Under the pieces are notes generated by a model that saw only the letters and a program-made list of their open reading frames with translations, ran no database searches and was not told the DNA's origin. A DNA stretch of 49,810 bases from Betaproteobacteria bacterium (GTDB taxonomy: Bacteria; Pseudomonadota; Gammaproteobacteria; Burkholderiales; Methylophilaceae): contig JAHZMC010000052.1 in NCBI GenBank assembly GCA_022599515.1, positions 1 through 49,810 of the forward strand. The letters run 5' to 3'. Positions 25,031 through 34,209 of the stretch are shown here, piece by piece. Made by a program: the position numbers and the translations under genes. How positions within the stretch are numbered: the first letter of the stretch is position 1; each line of letters opens with the position of its first letter.

Positions 25031-26416
25031 CTAGTGAGTATGCGGCTGACCAACAGGCTTCGCATCAGGGTCAATCGGTTGCGGATCTAATATAGCCACG
25101 GTCATATTGTCTTCAACCAAATACTTTTTAGCCACAGCCTGAATTTGCTCTGACGTAATCGCTTTTAACTTCTCAGGATATTCCTTTGATAACTGCCAAT
25201 CGTAGCCCATGGTTTCCAACTGCCCAATTTGCATGCCTTGATAAAACATGGAATCTCTTTCATAAACATCCGCTGCAATCACCGCTGCTTTAACACGATC
25301 TAACTCTTGTTGCGTCACGCCCTCTTTTTTGATTTTATCAATCTCAGCAAGCATGGCTTTTTCAAGTTCTTGCACCGTTTTACCTTGCGATGGTGCACCA
25401 ACCAACTCAAATAATGATGTGCGACCTCGCGTTGTACTATCGTAGCCAGCTCCGACATCAACGGCTAACTCTGTTTCTCTCACCAGTTTTTGATTCAATC
25501 GTGCAGAAGCGTTGCCACTCAATACGCCTGCAAGCACATCTAATGCGTAAGGCTCCCAAGCGTTTTCTGGCGTAGACTCACTCTTTAACGTTGGCGTATG
25601 AAAACCCATGGCCAAATATGGTAATTTACCTGGCGCTTTTACCGCGGCACGGCGTACGCCAATTTGCGCAGGCTCAACTTGCGGCTTACGCACTGCTAAT
25701 GCTTTTGGCTTAAGCGGTCCAAAATGTTGCTTCGCTAAGGCCAACACCTCTTGCGCTTTTACATCACCAACTACCACTACCGTTGCATTATTAGGCGCAT
25801 ACCAGTTGTCATACCACTCTTGCGCATCCGCGGCCGTCATGTTTTCTAAATCATTCATAAAACCAACCACAGGTCGTCCATATGGATGCGCTCGATAAGT
25901 TAAGGCTTGAAATTGCTCATTTACTTTTGATTGTGGTTTGTCTTCGGTGCGCCATCTGCGTTCCTCCATGACGACTTTAATTTCTTTTGCAAATTCCTCT
26001 TTGCTGATTACTAAATTAGCCATTCTGTCGGCCTCTAGTTTAAAAGACAGTGGTAAATGTGATTTTTCTAACTGTTGGAAGTAACAAGTGTAATCCATGC
26101 CAGTAAAGGCATTTTCTTTACCGCCAGCTGCCGCAATCATTCTGGAGAATTGTCCTGCTGGCACTGCTTTTGTACCCTTAAACATCATGTGCTCTAGCAC
26201 ATGCGCCACACCTGTTTTCCCATTCACTTCATCTAACGCGCCTGCACGATACCAAACTTGCGACACGATGACAGGCGAGCGGTGATCTTCTTTAACAATG
26301 AGTTTTAATCCATTTTCCAACTCATATTCTTGTGTTGGTGTTTCTGCTGATGCAATAACAGGGCTGATTAACAACAATACAAACAAAGCTCTAATTAACA
26401 ATTTATTTTTCTCCAA
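25031..26416 (-). CDS. Zinc-dependent M16 (pitrilysin-family) peptidase
   Basis: A 461-residue exported metallopeptidase. Signal peptide LIRALFVLLLISPVIASA with cleavage near residue 24. The zinc motif HVLEH (72-76) follows GKTGVA, and the third ligand Glu lies in VVMEERRWR. The remaining signatures are YRAHPYGRPVVGF, WYAPNNATVVVVGDV and the substrate-side SGNASARLNQKLVRE. The tail is proline/histidine-rich. It is first of a two-gene unit with an inactive M16 homologue, and divergent from ftsY across a 222-base spacer. Confidence 0.93.
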   Translation of the reverse strand: MEKNKLLIRALFVLLLISPVIASAETPTQEYELENGLKLIVKEDHRSPVIVSQVWYRAGALDEVNGKTGVAHVLEHMMFKGTKAVPAGQFSRMIAAAGGKENAFTGMDYTCYFQQLEKSHLPLSFKLEADRMANLVISKEEFAKEIKVVMEERRWRTEDKPQSKVNEQFQALTYRAHPYGRPVVGFMNDLENMTAADAQEWYDNWYAPNNATVVVVGDVKAQEVLALAKQHFGPLKPKALAVRKPQVEPAQIGVRRAAVKAPGKLPYLAMGFHTPTLKSESTPENAWEPYALDVLAGVLSGNASARLNQKLVRETELAVDVGAGYDSTTRGRTSLFELVGAPSQGKTVQELEKAMLAEIDKIKKEGVTQQELDRVKAAVIAADVYERDSMFYQGMQIGQLETMGYDWQLSKEYPEKLKAITSEQIQAVAKKYLVEDNMTVAILDPQPIDPDAKPVGQPHTH

Positions 26417-26638
26417 AACATTCTTTTAGTGATGCAAGCGAACCACTCTGAAAATAGTACAACGAGTATCTAATTGTGACATGTGACCAACAACAGCACT
26501 AGCAAGTTCACCGCAAAAAGACATTGTATGCCGTGTTCACCCAACTTTAGGTAAATAATCTATAATTACTGCATTCATGGCATTAACTTCGCTTAACATT
26601 CTAAGTGACCATTAAAGCAACTCTATAAGATAGTAACT

Positions 26639-27640
26639 ATGTTCGATTTCTTCAAAAAAGACAAAAACCAAGACGCTAAATCTGCCGACAAACTAGTCGC
26701 AGATCAGCGAGCTTCAACTGCTGAACCTAAAGTCAGCTTTACTGAACGCCTTAAAAGAGGCTTAAGTAAAACACGCCAACAGTTAGGTGGACAACTTAGC
26801 AATTTATTCAGTGGTGGAAAAATTGATGAAGATACCTATGAAGAACTTGAGTCTATTTTACTCACTTCAGACATTGGTGTTGCCGCCACACAAAAACTAC
26901 TAGACAGACTAAAAGCGCGGGTTAAAAAAGACCGTTTAGAAGATACAACTGCACTCAAAGGCGCCCTTAAATTAGAGCTGCTTTCTATGCTCGCACCATT
27001 AGAAATGCAGCTAGAAACCACTTCGCATACGCCTTTTGTCATTATGTTAGCGGGTGTCAACGGCGCAGGCAAAACCACATCAATTGGCAAACTTGCTAAG
27101 CTATATCAAACACAAGGAAAATCTGTTCTGATTGCCGCAGGTGATACCTTTAGAGCAGCTGCTAGAGAACAATTGCAAGTGTGGGGTGAGCGTAATAATG
27201 TACATGTGGTTGCATCAGAAGGCGCTGATCCTGCGGCGGTTATTTTTGATGCAGTCAGCTCTGCAATTTCTAAAAAAATTGATATTGTCATTGCGGATAC
27301 TGCCGGTCGCTTGCCCACACAAATGCATTTGATGGATGAAATTACTAAAGTAAAGCGCGTGATTAATAAAGCGCACACTGGTGCACCGCATGAAGTGATG
27401 TTAGTGCTAGATGCCAATACTGGTCAAAATGCAGTCAGTCAAGTAAAAGCATTTGATGATGCGCTTAGTGTGACTGGATTAATCTTAAGCAAACTTGATG
27501 GCACTGCCAAAGGTGGCGTGATTGCCGCGATTGCCGAAGCTCGCCCGATTCCGATTCGCTACATTGGCGTTGGTGAAGCGATTGATGATTTACGCCCATT
27601 TAGTGCCAATGAATTTGTCGACGCGCTCTTTGATGAGTGA
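26639..27640 (+). CDS. ftsY: Signal recognition particle receptor FtsY
   Basis: The membrane-associated SRP-receptor GTPase that targets ribosomes to the translocon. It is 333 residues: short charged N-terminal A region (~1-35), N domain (FTERLKRGLSKTRQQL), and G domain. GTPase motifs are GVNGAGKTTSIGKLA (P-loop, ~136), DTFRAAAREQL, DTAGRLPTQMHLMDE and LSKLDGTAKGG. A TATAAT hexamer lies at 26561-26566 in the upstream spacer. ftsE follows 40 bases later, the widespread ftsY-ftsE-ftsX-rpoH order. Confidence 0.97.
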   Translation: MFDFFKKDKNQDAKSADKLVADQRASTAEPKVSFTERLKRGLSKTRQQLGGQLSNLFSGGKIDEDTYEELESILLTSDIGVAATQKLLDRLKARVKKDRLEDTTALKGALKLELLSMLAPLEMQLETTSHTPFVIMLAGVNGAGKTTSIGKLAKLYQTQGKSVLIAAGDTFRAAAREQLQVWGERNNVHVVASEGADPAAVIFDAVSSAISKKIDIVIADTAGRLPTQMHLMDEITKVKRVINKAHTGAPHEVMLVLDANTGQNAVSQVKAFDDALSVTGLILSKLDGTAKGGVIAAIAEARPIPIRYIGVGEAIDDLRPFSANEFVDALFDE

Positions 27641-27680
27641 CCTATAATAGTCGCATGACAACAGTGAGTTTGATAACACG

Positions 27681-28355
27681 ATGATTGTTTTAGACAATGT
27701 AACCAAACGCTATCCAGGTAGCCAAGAGGCATTGAGCAATGCTAGCTTTAGTATAGAGCAAGGTGAAATGGTTTATGTCACAGGCCATTCTGGCGCAGGT
27801 AAAAGCACCCTGCTAAAACTGGTTGCCGCCATTGAACGGCCAAGCAATGGTACAGTGCTGATTAACAATCAAAACGTCAGCAAACTACGTGAGTCTGCCT
27901 TGCCGTATATCCGTCGAAAATTTGGTCTCGTTTTCCAAGACCATAAATTACTATATGACCGCAACTGTTATCATAATGTGGCATTGCCACTCGCCATTAA
28001 CGGCATCACTGGCGCCGATGCGGCAAAACGTATTCGTGCCGCACTGGATAAAGTGGGCTTGCTACATAAAGAAAAAGTCATGCCAATTACCTTATCAGGC
28101 GGCGAACAACAACGTTTAGCCATTGCGCGCGCCGTAGTTTCAAGACCCTCAATTTTGATTGCTGATGAACCAACTGGTAATTTAGATAAGAATTATGCAG
28201 GCGATATTCTTAACTTATTTGGCGCTTTTCAGCAGGTAGGTGTTACCGTGATTATTGCTACGCATGATGCATTAGGCACAACAAACCAAGCACATAAAAT
28301 TCTGCATTTGGATCACGGTAGACTCACTAGCCAACAGGTGACTGCAGATGAATAG
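27681..28355 (+). CDS. ftsE: Cell-division ABC transporter ATPase FtsE
   Basis: ATPase of the FtsEX complex, which activates peptidoglycan hydrolases at the septum. At 224 residues it is normal. Walker A is GHSGAGKSTLLKL (~35-47), the Q-loop FGLVFQDHKLL, the ABC signature LSGGEQQRLAIARA (~139-152), Walker B ILIADEPTGNLD and the switch His in ATHD. The stop overlaps the start of ftsX by eight bases, so the pair is translationally coupled. A TATAAT at 27643-27648 between ftsY and ftsE could be an internal promoter. Confidence 0.97.
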   Translation: MIVLDNVTKRYPGSQEALSNASFSIEQGEMVYVTGHSGAGKSTLLKLVAAIERPSNGTVLINNQNVSKLRESALPYIRRKFGLVFQDHKLLYDRNCYHNVALPLAINGITGADAAKRIRAALDKVGLLHKEKVMPITLSGGEQQRLAIARAVVSRPSILIADEPTGNLDKNYAGDILNLFGAFQQVGVTVIIATHDALGTTNQAHKILHLDHGRLTSQQVTADE

Positions 28356-29253
28356 TTGGTTAACGCATCATACGCAAGCGCTCAAGCTGGTGATCGCTCG
28401 CTTTCAGCAAAATTTGTTTAGCAATTTATTTATCGCATTAACCATTGCTGTCAGCCTTGCTTTACCCATGATTGTCTATCTGGTCCTCAGTAGCTTTAGT
28501 GGCCTTGTTAGTACGATTAAAAGCGACTCACACCTTAGCTTGTTCTTAAAGCAAGATGCAACGCCAACCATGATTGATAGCATCCATAACACATTAGCCA
28601 CCCGTGAAGGCCTTAAACAATTTCATTTCATCTCCAAAGAAGACGCGCTAAAACAATTAATGATTGATAACAATAATCAAGACATCATGAGTACGCTTAC
28701 GGAAAACCCGCTACCAGATGCCTTCTTTATAGAACCAGCTTCACTAGATTCAGCCGCCATCCAACAACTAAAAGAAGATCTCAGCCAATTAGATGGCATT
28801 GAAACTGTGCAAGTCGACGATGCATGGCTAAAACGGCTAGGCTATTTGCTGGTACTGGGCAAAAAGGCGATATTTATTCTCGCCTTGTTGTTAGGCTTTG
28901 CCTTATTTACCGTCATTGGCAACACTATACGCATGCAAATTTTAACCCAGCAAGAAGAAATTGAAGTCAGTCAACTTATTGGTGCAACGCATAGTTTTAT
29001 TCGGCGACCATTTTTATACTCTGGCGCTATTTATGGATTGATTGGCGCCCTTCTTGCCTTAATCATCACGAGCATTGTTATTTGGTTATTTAACTTATCA
29101 GTTTCTACTTTAGCCGCTGAGTATCAAACAGACTTTAGTTTACATTTACCTAACTTTAATGTCTTTTTGATTACTTGCATCACTGCAATCAGTATTGGTC
29201 TTATCTCTGCCTATATCGCTGTTTCCAAATCCCTTTTCAAATCGATTAATTAA
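28348..29253 (+). CDS. ftsX: Cell-division permease FtsX
   Basis: Membrane partner of FtsE. The 301-residue protein has an N-terminal cytoplasmic segment, one membrane helix (FIALTIAVSLALPMIVYLVL), and a periplasmic domain (~55-165) with DSHLSLFLKQDATP. Three C-terminal helices follow (KAIFILALLLGFALFTVIG, YGLIGALLALIITSIVIWLF, FLITCITAISIGLISAYIAV). The motif QQEEIEVSQLIGATHSFIRRPF links the helices as in all FtsX proteins. It overlaps ftsE by eight bases and is followed by the CIRCE element and rpoH. Confidence 0.95.
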   Translation: MNSWLTHHTQALKLVIARFQQNLFSNLFIALTIAVSLALPMIVYLVLSSFSGLVSTIKSDSHLSLFLKQDATPTMIDSIHNTLATREGLKQFHFISKEDALKQLMIDNNNQDIMSTLTENPLPDAFFIEPASLDSAAIQQLKEDLSQLDGIETVQVDDAWLKRLGYLLVLGKKAIFILALLLGFALFTVIGNTIRMQILTQQEEIEVSQLIGATHSFIRRPFLYSGAIYGLIGALLALIITSIVIWLFNLSVSTLAAEYQTDFSLHLPNFNVFLITCITAISIGLISAYIAVSKSLFKSIN

Positions 29254-29278
29254 GCATTATTTGCAACTTTTCTCAAAA

Positions 29279-29305
29279 CTAGCACTCTCACACTAAGAGT
29301 GCTAA
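29279..29305. promoter_or_regulatory. CIRCE element (HrcA operator) upstream of rpoH
   Basis: CTAGCACTC-N9-GAGTGCTAA differs from the CIRCE consensus TTAGCACTC-N9-GAGTGCTAA at a single base. Spacing and symmetry are exact. It lies in the ftsX-rpoH gap, about 40 bases before the rpoH ribosome-binding site, implying that the heat-shock repressor HrcA controls rpoH. Confidence 0.9.
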
Positions 29306-29332
29306 AATAATGCACATATTAACTTGTTTAAT

Positions 29333-29338
29333 AAGGAG
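29333..29338 (+). promoter_or_regulatory. Ribosome-binding site pointing to an AUC start of rpoH
   Basis: AAGGAG is an excellent Shine-Dalgarno sequence. The codon at the ideal distance (seven bases) is ATC at 29346, exactly where RpoH homology (NALTLPS) begins. No ATG, GTG or TTG lies in that position. Confidence 0.7.
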
Positions 29339-29345
29339 TAGAATC

Positions 29346-30197
29346 ATCAACGCTTTAACACTACCATCGATTTCATCACTTGATAGTTACGATCAATATA
29401 TGCGTACTATCAAAACTTTTCCTATGCTGACGGCAGAGGAAGAGCATGAGTATGCGACACGTTTAAAGAAATTTAATGATTTAGAAGCCGCGCAACAATT
29501 GATTGTTTCGCACTTACGCCTTGTTGCAAAAATTGCACGTGGGTATATGGGCTATGGTTTACCACAAAGTGATTTGATTCAAGAAGGCAATATTGGTCTG
29601 ATGAAGGCGGTTAAACGTTTTGATCCAGACCATGGCGTGCGCTTGGTTTCGTTTGCTATCCACTGGATTAAAGCAGAAATTCATGAATATGTGATTCGCA
29701 ATTGGCGCTTAGTAAAAACAGCGACAACTAAGGCGCAACGTAAATTATTCTTTAATTTGCGTAGCATGAAGGATGGCATTAACACGCTAAATCCTGAAGA
29801 AGTTAATCAAATTGCAGCAAAGCTGAATGTTAAGCCTGAAGAAGTCATGGAAATGGAATACCGTCTAAACGGTCAAGAGCTTTCCTTAGATACGCCTGTG
29901 GATACAGATGACGATGAGTCCTATAATCCCCTTGCCTATTTAGAGGCTGATACGCCTGAGCCATCCGCCTTTTTAGAGCAAGAACAAAATGAGCACTTAC
30001 AATCAACTGCGCTCAGTAATGCATTAGAAAGTCTTGATGACAGAAGCAGACGTATTTTAGAAGCACGTTGGTTAAACGAAAAGAATAACAGCACCTTGCA
30101 TGACTTGGCTGGTGAGTTTGGTGTTTCTGCTGAACGTATTCGTCAAATTGAACAGAAAGCGATGCAAAATGTTAAAAAAGCAATGCTTGCCGCTTAA
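29346..30197 (+). CDS. rpoH: RNA polymerase heat-shock sigma factor RpoH (sigma-32)
   Basis: Directs transcription of heat-shock genes such as the grpE-dnaK block in this window. All regions are present: region 1.2/2.1 (FPMLTAEEEHEYATRLKKF), region 2.2-2.4 (LVAKIARGYMGYGLPQSDLIQEGNIGLMKAVKRFD, VSFAIHWIKAEIHEYVIRNWR), and the RpoH box (TKAQRKLFFNLR) that marks sigma-32. Region 4 (LAGEFGVSAERIRQIEQKAMQ) completes it. The start is unusual: homology and a strong AAGGAG site point to ATC at 29346. The only in-frame ATGs are 29310, upstream of the ribosome-binding site, and 29400, which would remove conserved residues. A CIRCE element stands upstream. Confidence 0.93.
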   Translation: MNALTLPSISSLDSYDQYMRTIKTFPMLTAEEEHEYATRLKKFNDLEAAQQLIVSHLRLVAKIARGYMGYGLPQSDLIQEGNIGLMKAVKRFDPDHGVRLVSFAIHWIKAEIHEYVIRNWRLVKTATTKAQRKLFFNLRSMKDGINTLNPEEVNQIAAKLNVKPEEVMEMEYRLNGQELSLDTPVDTDDDESYNPLAYLEADTPEPSAFLEQEQNEHLQSTALSNALESLDDRSRRILEARWLNEKNNSTLHDLAGEFGVSAERIRQIEQKAMQNVKKAMLAA

Positions 30198-30211
30198 CTG
30201 ATTTAATCAAA

Positions 30212-30240
30212 AAAAATAGCCGCTAATAGCGGCTATTTTT
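30212..30240. terminator. Bidirectional terminator between rpoH and the dynamin gene
   Basis: A 13-bp perfect stem, AAAAATAGCCGCT (30212-30224) with AGCGGCTATTTTT (30228-30240), three-base loop and A/T tracts on both sides. It serves the two convergent genes. Confidence 0.9.
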
Positions 30241-30258
30241 ATATCTAGCGATATGAAT

Positions 30259-32220
30259 TTACGCCGCTTTTGCGGTTGGCTCAATATCTTCAAATGTTAA
30301 CGCATTAACTATGTGCTGTTTTAATATGAGCAAGTCATCCGTTTGCGTACGAATACTTTTCTCGATATTCTCAAGCTCTAAAATACGATCCTCTAACGTA
30401 TCCGTTGCTTTATAAATACGCTTAATACTATCTAAGCGACGGCGCAATTGTAATTGATGCTCACGCACCTGCGACTCCATCGGCGATATCACCGCTTTAA
30501 GCCAAGTTTCAACATCACGGTTAGCCACTTCATAAACGTGGACAACACGATTAGCTAAGGTACCGAAAAACATAGTCGTTAAATTAAGCTTCTCATGCCG
30601 AATCATATTGAAGGTGGTATTAAACTGTTCTTTGTAAACTAGCTCAAGTTTTTCTAGCTCATTTTGGTAACGCATAGTTGAAAGTGCTGGCGGCTCTGAT
30701 TTACGTAATCCATGCTCTTTAGAAAACTTTTCATACATCACATCCATCATGGTTTTAATCTCACCAATCTGCTCATCAGAAGAAACCATGCGTGTTTTTA
30801 AGTCATCAAAAAAGCTATCCGTTGCATCACGCATTGTTTTAGTGAATCTAGCAGAAACCATTGCTTCACGCGTATCTTGAACTTTAACCTTCAGCGCATC
30901 CATACCCAGCAAAGTGAATAATTTATTAGTTTGTTGTGAAAATACACTGCGTAATGCTTGAAAGCGCTGCAAGCCTTTTTCAAAGTTTTCCTTATCTTGC
31001 TTTACTTTATTCATCATGTGCTCGACAACATCTTCATTTTTGCCGCGCAAACCACGCAGCTCTTCAAGCTGCTCTACAATACCTGATAATCGTGCGTCTA
31101 AAATCATCTTGGCATTCGTCACAATATCTTCAACTTCACGCTGTACATTATCTTGCACAATTGCTTTTTTTGAAGGAATCAACTCTTCAGAAAGTGCTTT
31201 TTCAAGCGTCATTAACTGGCTACGCGCTAATAATGCTTCATCTTGATTAATTTTACCTTGCTAGCCTTTTTACGCAGAGGTGGGGAAAATATATTGCGCA
31301 TCTAAGCCTAATACTTCAGATGTTGTTTTAATTTGTTTAATCAGTTCTTTTTCAACTTCCTCTTCAGTTTTAAGTGCATCCCATAATCCATCAATTTTGT
31401 TCAGTACGGCCATGCGGCCTTTTTGTTTCCATCGGCTATCGCTCACAAACTGTCGCCATACATCAATTTCAGATTTAGTCACACCAGTATCTGCTGCTAA
31501 CACAAATAAAACCGCATGCGCACTTGGTAGCATATTAAGCGTCAATTCTGGCTCTGTACCAATCGCATTTAAACCAGGCGTATCAAAAATAACCAAGCCT
31601 TTTTCTAATAAAGGGTGTGGCAGATTAATAATGGCATAACGCCAACAAGGGATATCAATTAAGCCATCTTTATTAATATTTAACGCATCATCAGGACTAT
31701 TTGGATCAAATAAATTCAGTTTTTCAGCTTCATCAAGCGTCACTTGTTTTGTTTTGCTCACTTGATCAAATGCTGCTGCCATACTTTCATTTGAGTTGAT
31801 ATCAAACTCAATCGTCGTCCACTCTTCCGGATAGCGTTTATATTCCGTCGTGCTTGCATCAAATGCACGTGTATCAATAGGAAGCAATTGCAGTGCGTGC
31901 GGTTTAGTTGGGTCATATAACAATTCAGTCGGGCACATCGTGGTGCGTCCTGCGCTGGAAGGCAAAAGACGCTGCCCATATTCAGCAAAGAAAATAGCAT
32001 TAATCAGCTCTGATTTTCCACGCGAAAATTCAGCGACAAAAGCCACATTGAGCTTATCTTCACTCAGCCGTTCTAACAGCCCATTAATCCGCTGATCAAT
32101 TTGCGCATCATTCAACTCTTGCTCATTTAGCCAATTACGATAGCCACAGATGCTATCTATAAGGCCCTCTCTCCATGCAGAATAGGAGGTAAGATGACTG
32201 CCTAAATTGGTACTTGCCAT
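30259..32220 (-). pseudogene. Dynamin-family GTPase gene interrupted by two in-frame stop codons
   Basis: Start at the ATG at 32220 (MASTNLGSHL, GAGGAC ribosome-binding site); an upstream ATG is not needed. The GTPase domain has FVAEFSRGKSELINAIFF (P-loop), a switch-like GRTTMCP, IFDTPGLNAIG and LNKIDGLWDAL. After FPTSA the frame reads TAA (31270-31272), K, G, TAG (31261-31263), then continues without shift as QGKINQDEALLARSQL and a ~317-residue helical region. That region has a dynamin-like stalk, coiled-coil segments and a C-terminal VNALTFEDIE. The Q-K-G-L type sequence expected here implies single-base changes to stops. Bacterial dynamins remodel or protect membranes; as written only the GTPase part is made. 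Confidence 0.85.
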
Positions 32221-32458
32221 ATTTAATGTCCTCAACTGGCCTACTTTATTATTTTTACACTCTATCATGACCGCTAATAAATTCAATCAATAGCCAGTCT
32301 TTTGCGCGCTATCCAAACTAGATTCTGACAAGCGGTAGTTTTTGTACGACAAATGGCGATAAAACGCCATGATTAGGCATAAACAATATCAATGCAATCT
32401 TGGTTTGTAATGTTCTGCTATCATTCTAGTTTACACAACCCTTTACGGTAAAATACAC

Positions 32459-32839
32459 ATGAGCGGACTCGATGCAAACACGCCCAATCCAATAGATATT
32501 AAATTGCACCAAACTTCTAAATTGTTAGAAATCAAGTTTGACAACAATACTGAGTGCCAATTATCTTGTGAATTTTTGCGTGTTTACTCTCCTTCTGCAG
32601 AAGTGCGCGGGCATGGCGCGGGGCAAGAAGTGCTGCAAGTCGGCAAAGAAGATGTCAATATTACTGGTATCGAGCCAGTAGGTAATTATGCGATTAAACT
32701 CATTTTTACTGATGGGCATGATACCGGTTTGTATTCTTGGGATTATTTATATTATTTGGCTGAGCATTACGAAGCGCTTTGGTTAGAATATATTGGCAGA
32801 TTAGATGCCGCTGGGCATCAAAGAAAGCCTAAGGCTTAA
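32459..32839 (+). CDS. DUF971-family protein (gamma-butyrobetaine-hydroxylase N-terminal-like)
   Basis: A 126-residue single-domain protein with PIDIKLHQTSKLLEIKF, CEFLRVYSPSAEVRGHG, and NVTIxxxEPVGNYAIKLIFTDGHDTGLYSWDYL-like residues. This is the DUF971 fold that also forms the N-terminus of gamma-butyrobetaine hydroxylases. Function is not established, but such proteins are often encoded just before ubiE, as here (27-base gap), and may relate to iron-sulphur or ubiquinone metabolism. The ATG follows a TAAAAT-rich promoter-like stretch in the spacer behind the dynamin gene. Confidence 0.88.
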   Translation: MSGLDANTPNPIDIKLHQTSKLLEIKFDNNTECQLSCEFLRVYSPSAEVRGHGAGQEVLQVGKEDVNITGIEPVGNYAIKLIFTDGHDTGLYSWDYLYYLAEHYEALWLEYIGRLDAAGHQRKPKA

Positions 32840-32866
32840 AAAGTCTGCGATTTAAAAGGAATTGAG

Positions 32867-33604
32867 ATGAGTAATAAACAAACACACTTTGGTTTCAAAT
32901 CGGTCAAAGAAGAAGAAAAGCAGAAAAAAGTCGGCGAAGTATTTCATTCTGTTGCACAAAAATACGACATCATGAATGACGTGATGTCTGCTGGCATGCA
33001 CCGTTTATGGAAGAGCTTTACCGTCAATACGAGTGGCGTGAAAGCGGGTGACACTGTGTTGGATATTGCAGGAGGTAGTGGCGACCTTTCCAAACTATTT
33101 AGCCAAAAAGTGGGGCCTACAGGCCAAGTGATTCTAACGGATATTAACGCCTCTATGCTGGCAGTTGGTCGCGACAACATGATAGATGCCGGCCTTAAAG
33201 TGCCTGCTGCGCAATGCAATGCAGAGTTTCTGCCGTTTGCAGATAACTCGTTTGACTGTGTGATTGTGGCTTTTGGCCTGCGCAATATGACGCATAAAGA
33301 CCATGCGCTAAAAGAAATGCACCGCGTGCTTAAAGTCGGCGGCCGCTTATTAGTGCTCGAATTCTCTAAAGTATGGGATCCGCTAAGCAAAGTCTACGAT
33401 GCGTATTCATTTAAATTTTTACCGTTTATGGGCAAACTGATAGCGAATGATGCTGAAAGTTATGAATACTTGGCCGAGTCTATCCGCATGCATCCTGATC
33501 AAGAAACACTCAAACAAATGATGGAGGATGCTGGGTTAAGTAAAGTCGACTATTACAATTTAAGCGCTGGCATTGTGGCTTTGCACAAGGGATATAAAGT
33601 TTAA
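32867..33604 (+). CDS. ubiE: Ubiquinone/menaquinone C-methyltransferase UbiE
   Basis: SAM-dependent C-methyltransferase of ubiquinone (and menaquinone) synthesis. At 245 residues it is normal. UbiE signatures are [43 protein letters not shown] (SAM site), [43 protein letters not shown] and the closing [16 protein letters not shown]. It is followed directly by ubiJ (10 bases) and ubiB, the classic ubiE-ubiJ-ubiB cluster. Confidence 0.97.
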   Translation: MSNKQTHFGFKSVKEEEKQKKVGEVFHSVAQKYDIMNDVMSAGMHRLWKSFTVNTSGVKAGDTVLDIAGGSGDLSKLFSQKVGPTGQVILTDINASMLAVGRDNMIDAGLKVPAAQCNAEFLPFADNSFDCVIVAFGLRNMTHKDHALKEMHRVLKVGGRLLVLEFSKVWDPLSKVYDAYSFKFLPFMGKLIANDAESYEYLAESIRMHPDQETLKQMMEDAGLSKVDYYNLSAGIVALHKGYKV

Positions 33605-33614
33605 TTAATCGCGT

Positions 33615-34208
33615 ATGTTCAAACCGTTAGCCGCTGAATTTTTACAACACATCACCAATCAAAATAATTGGTCACGTCAGCATTTGCATGCTTTTGCTGG
33701 CAAGGTTGTGCAATTTAATATTGCATTTATTAAAACCAATCTGCTTATTTTGGAAGATGGCAGCCTCAGCCTAGCTACCAATAACGCAATAGCAGATACA
33801 ACCATTCATATTCCGCCAAGTCTAGCCTTACGTCTAATGGCGAAAGATGAAGCTGCAAAAATGCTAATCAAAATTGAAGGGGATACGCATTTAGCTTCTG
33901 AACTCGGCAAAATATTGCAGCACATGCGTTGGGATGTCACAGAAGACTTTAGTAAGGTGGTTGGTGACATTCCTGCCGAAAAAATAGCGGCTATTGGCAA
34001 AAAAACGATGGCAGCCACTAAAAAACAAGCGATTAATATAACAGAAATGTTGACTGAATTCTGGCAAGAAGAAAAACCAGTGTTGGCGAAAAAATGGCAA
34101 GTTGAACAATTCAATACTGATGTCGACACGTTACGCAGTGACTTCACACGCTTAGAAAAAAAGCTAGCTAAACTAAAGCAATCTATACAAGAAAGCAGTA
34201 CAAACTAA
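33615..34208 (+). CDS. ubiJ: Ubiquinone biosynthesis accessory protein UbiJ (SCP2 domain)
   Basis: A 197-residue protein with an N-terminal SCP2-type lipid-binding domain (VVQFNIAFIKTNLLILEDGSL, AKMLIKIEGDTHLASELGKILQ, WDVTEDFSKVVGDI) and a C-terminal coiled coil (DTLRSDFTRLEKKLAKLKQSI). UbiJ binds ubiquinone intermediates and is part of the Ubi metabolon. Position between ubiE and ubiB, with one base between its stop and the ubiB start, confirms the assignment. Confidence 0.93.
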   Translation: MFKPLAAEFLQHITNQNNWSRQHLHAFAGKVVQFNIAFIKTNLLILEDGSLSLATNNAIADTTIHIPPSLALRLMAKDEAAKMLIKIEGDTHLASELGKILQHMRWDVTEDFSKVVGDIPAEKIAAIGKKTMAATKKQAINITEMLTEFWQEEKPVLAKKWQVEQFNTDVDTLRSDFTRLEKKLAKLKQSIQESSTN

Positions 34209-34209
34209 C

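Noticed and set aside
29310..29345. ATG at 29310 as the rpoH start
   Set aside because: It precedes the strong ribosome-binding site and lies next to the CIRCE operator with no SD of its own; kept as the main alternative only.
32353..32370. ATGGCG/CGCCAT hairpin between the dynamin and DUF971 genes
   Set aside because: Six-bp stem with AT loop, no T tract or conservation evidence; too weak to call.
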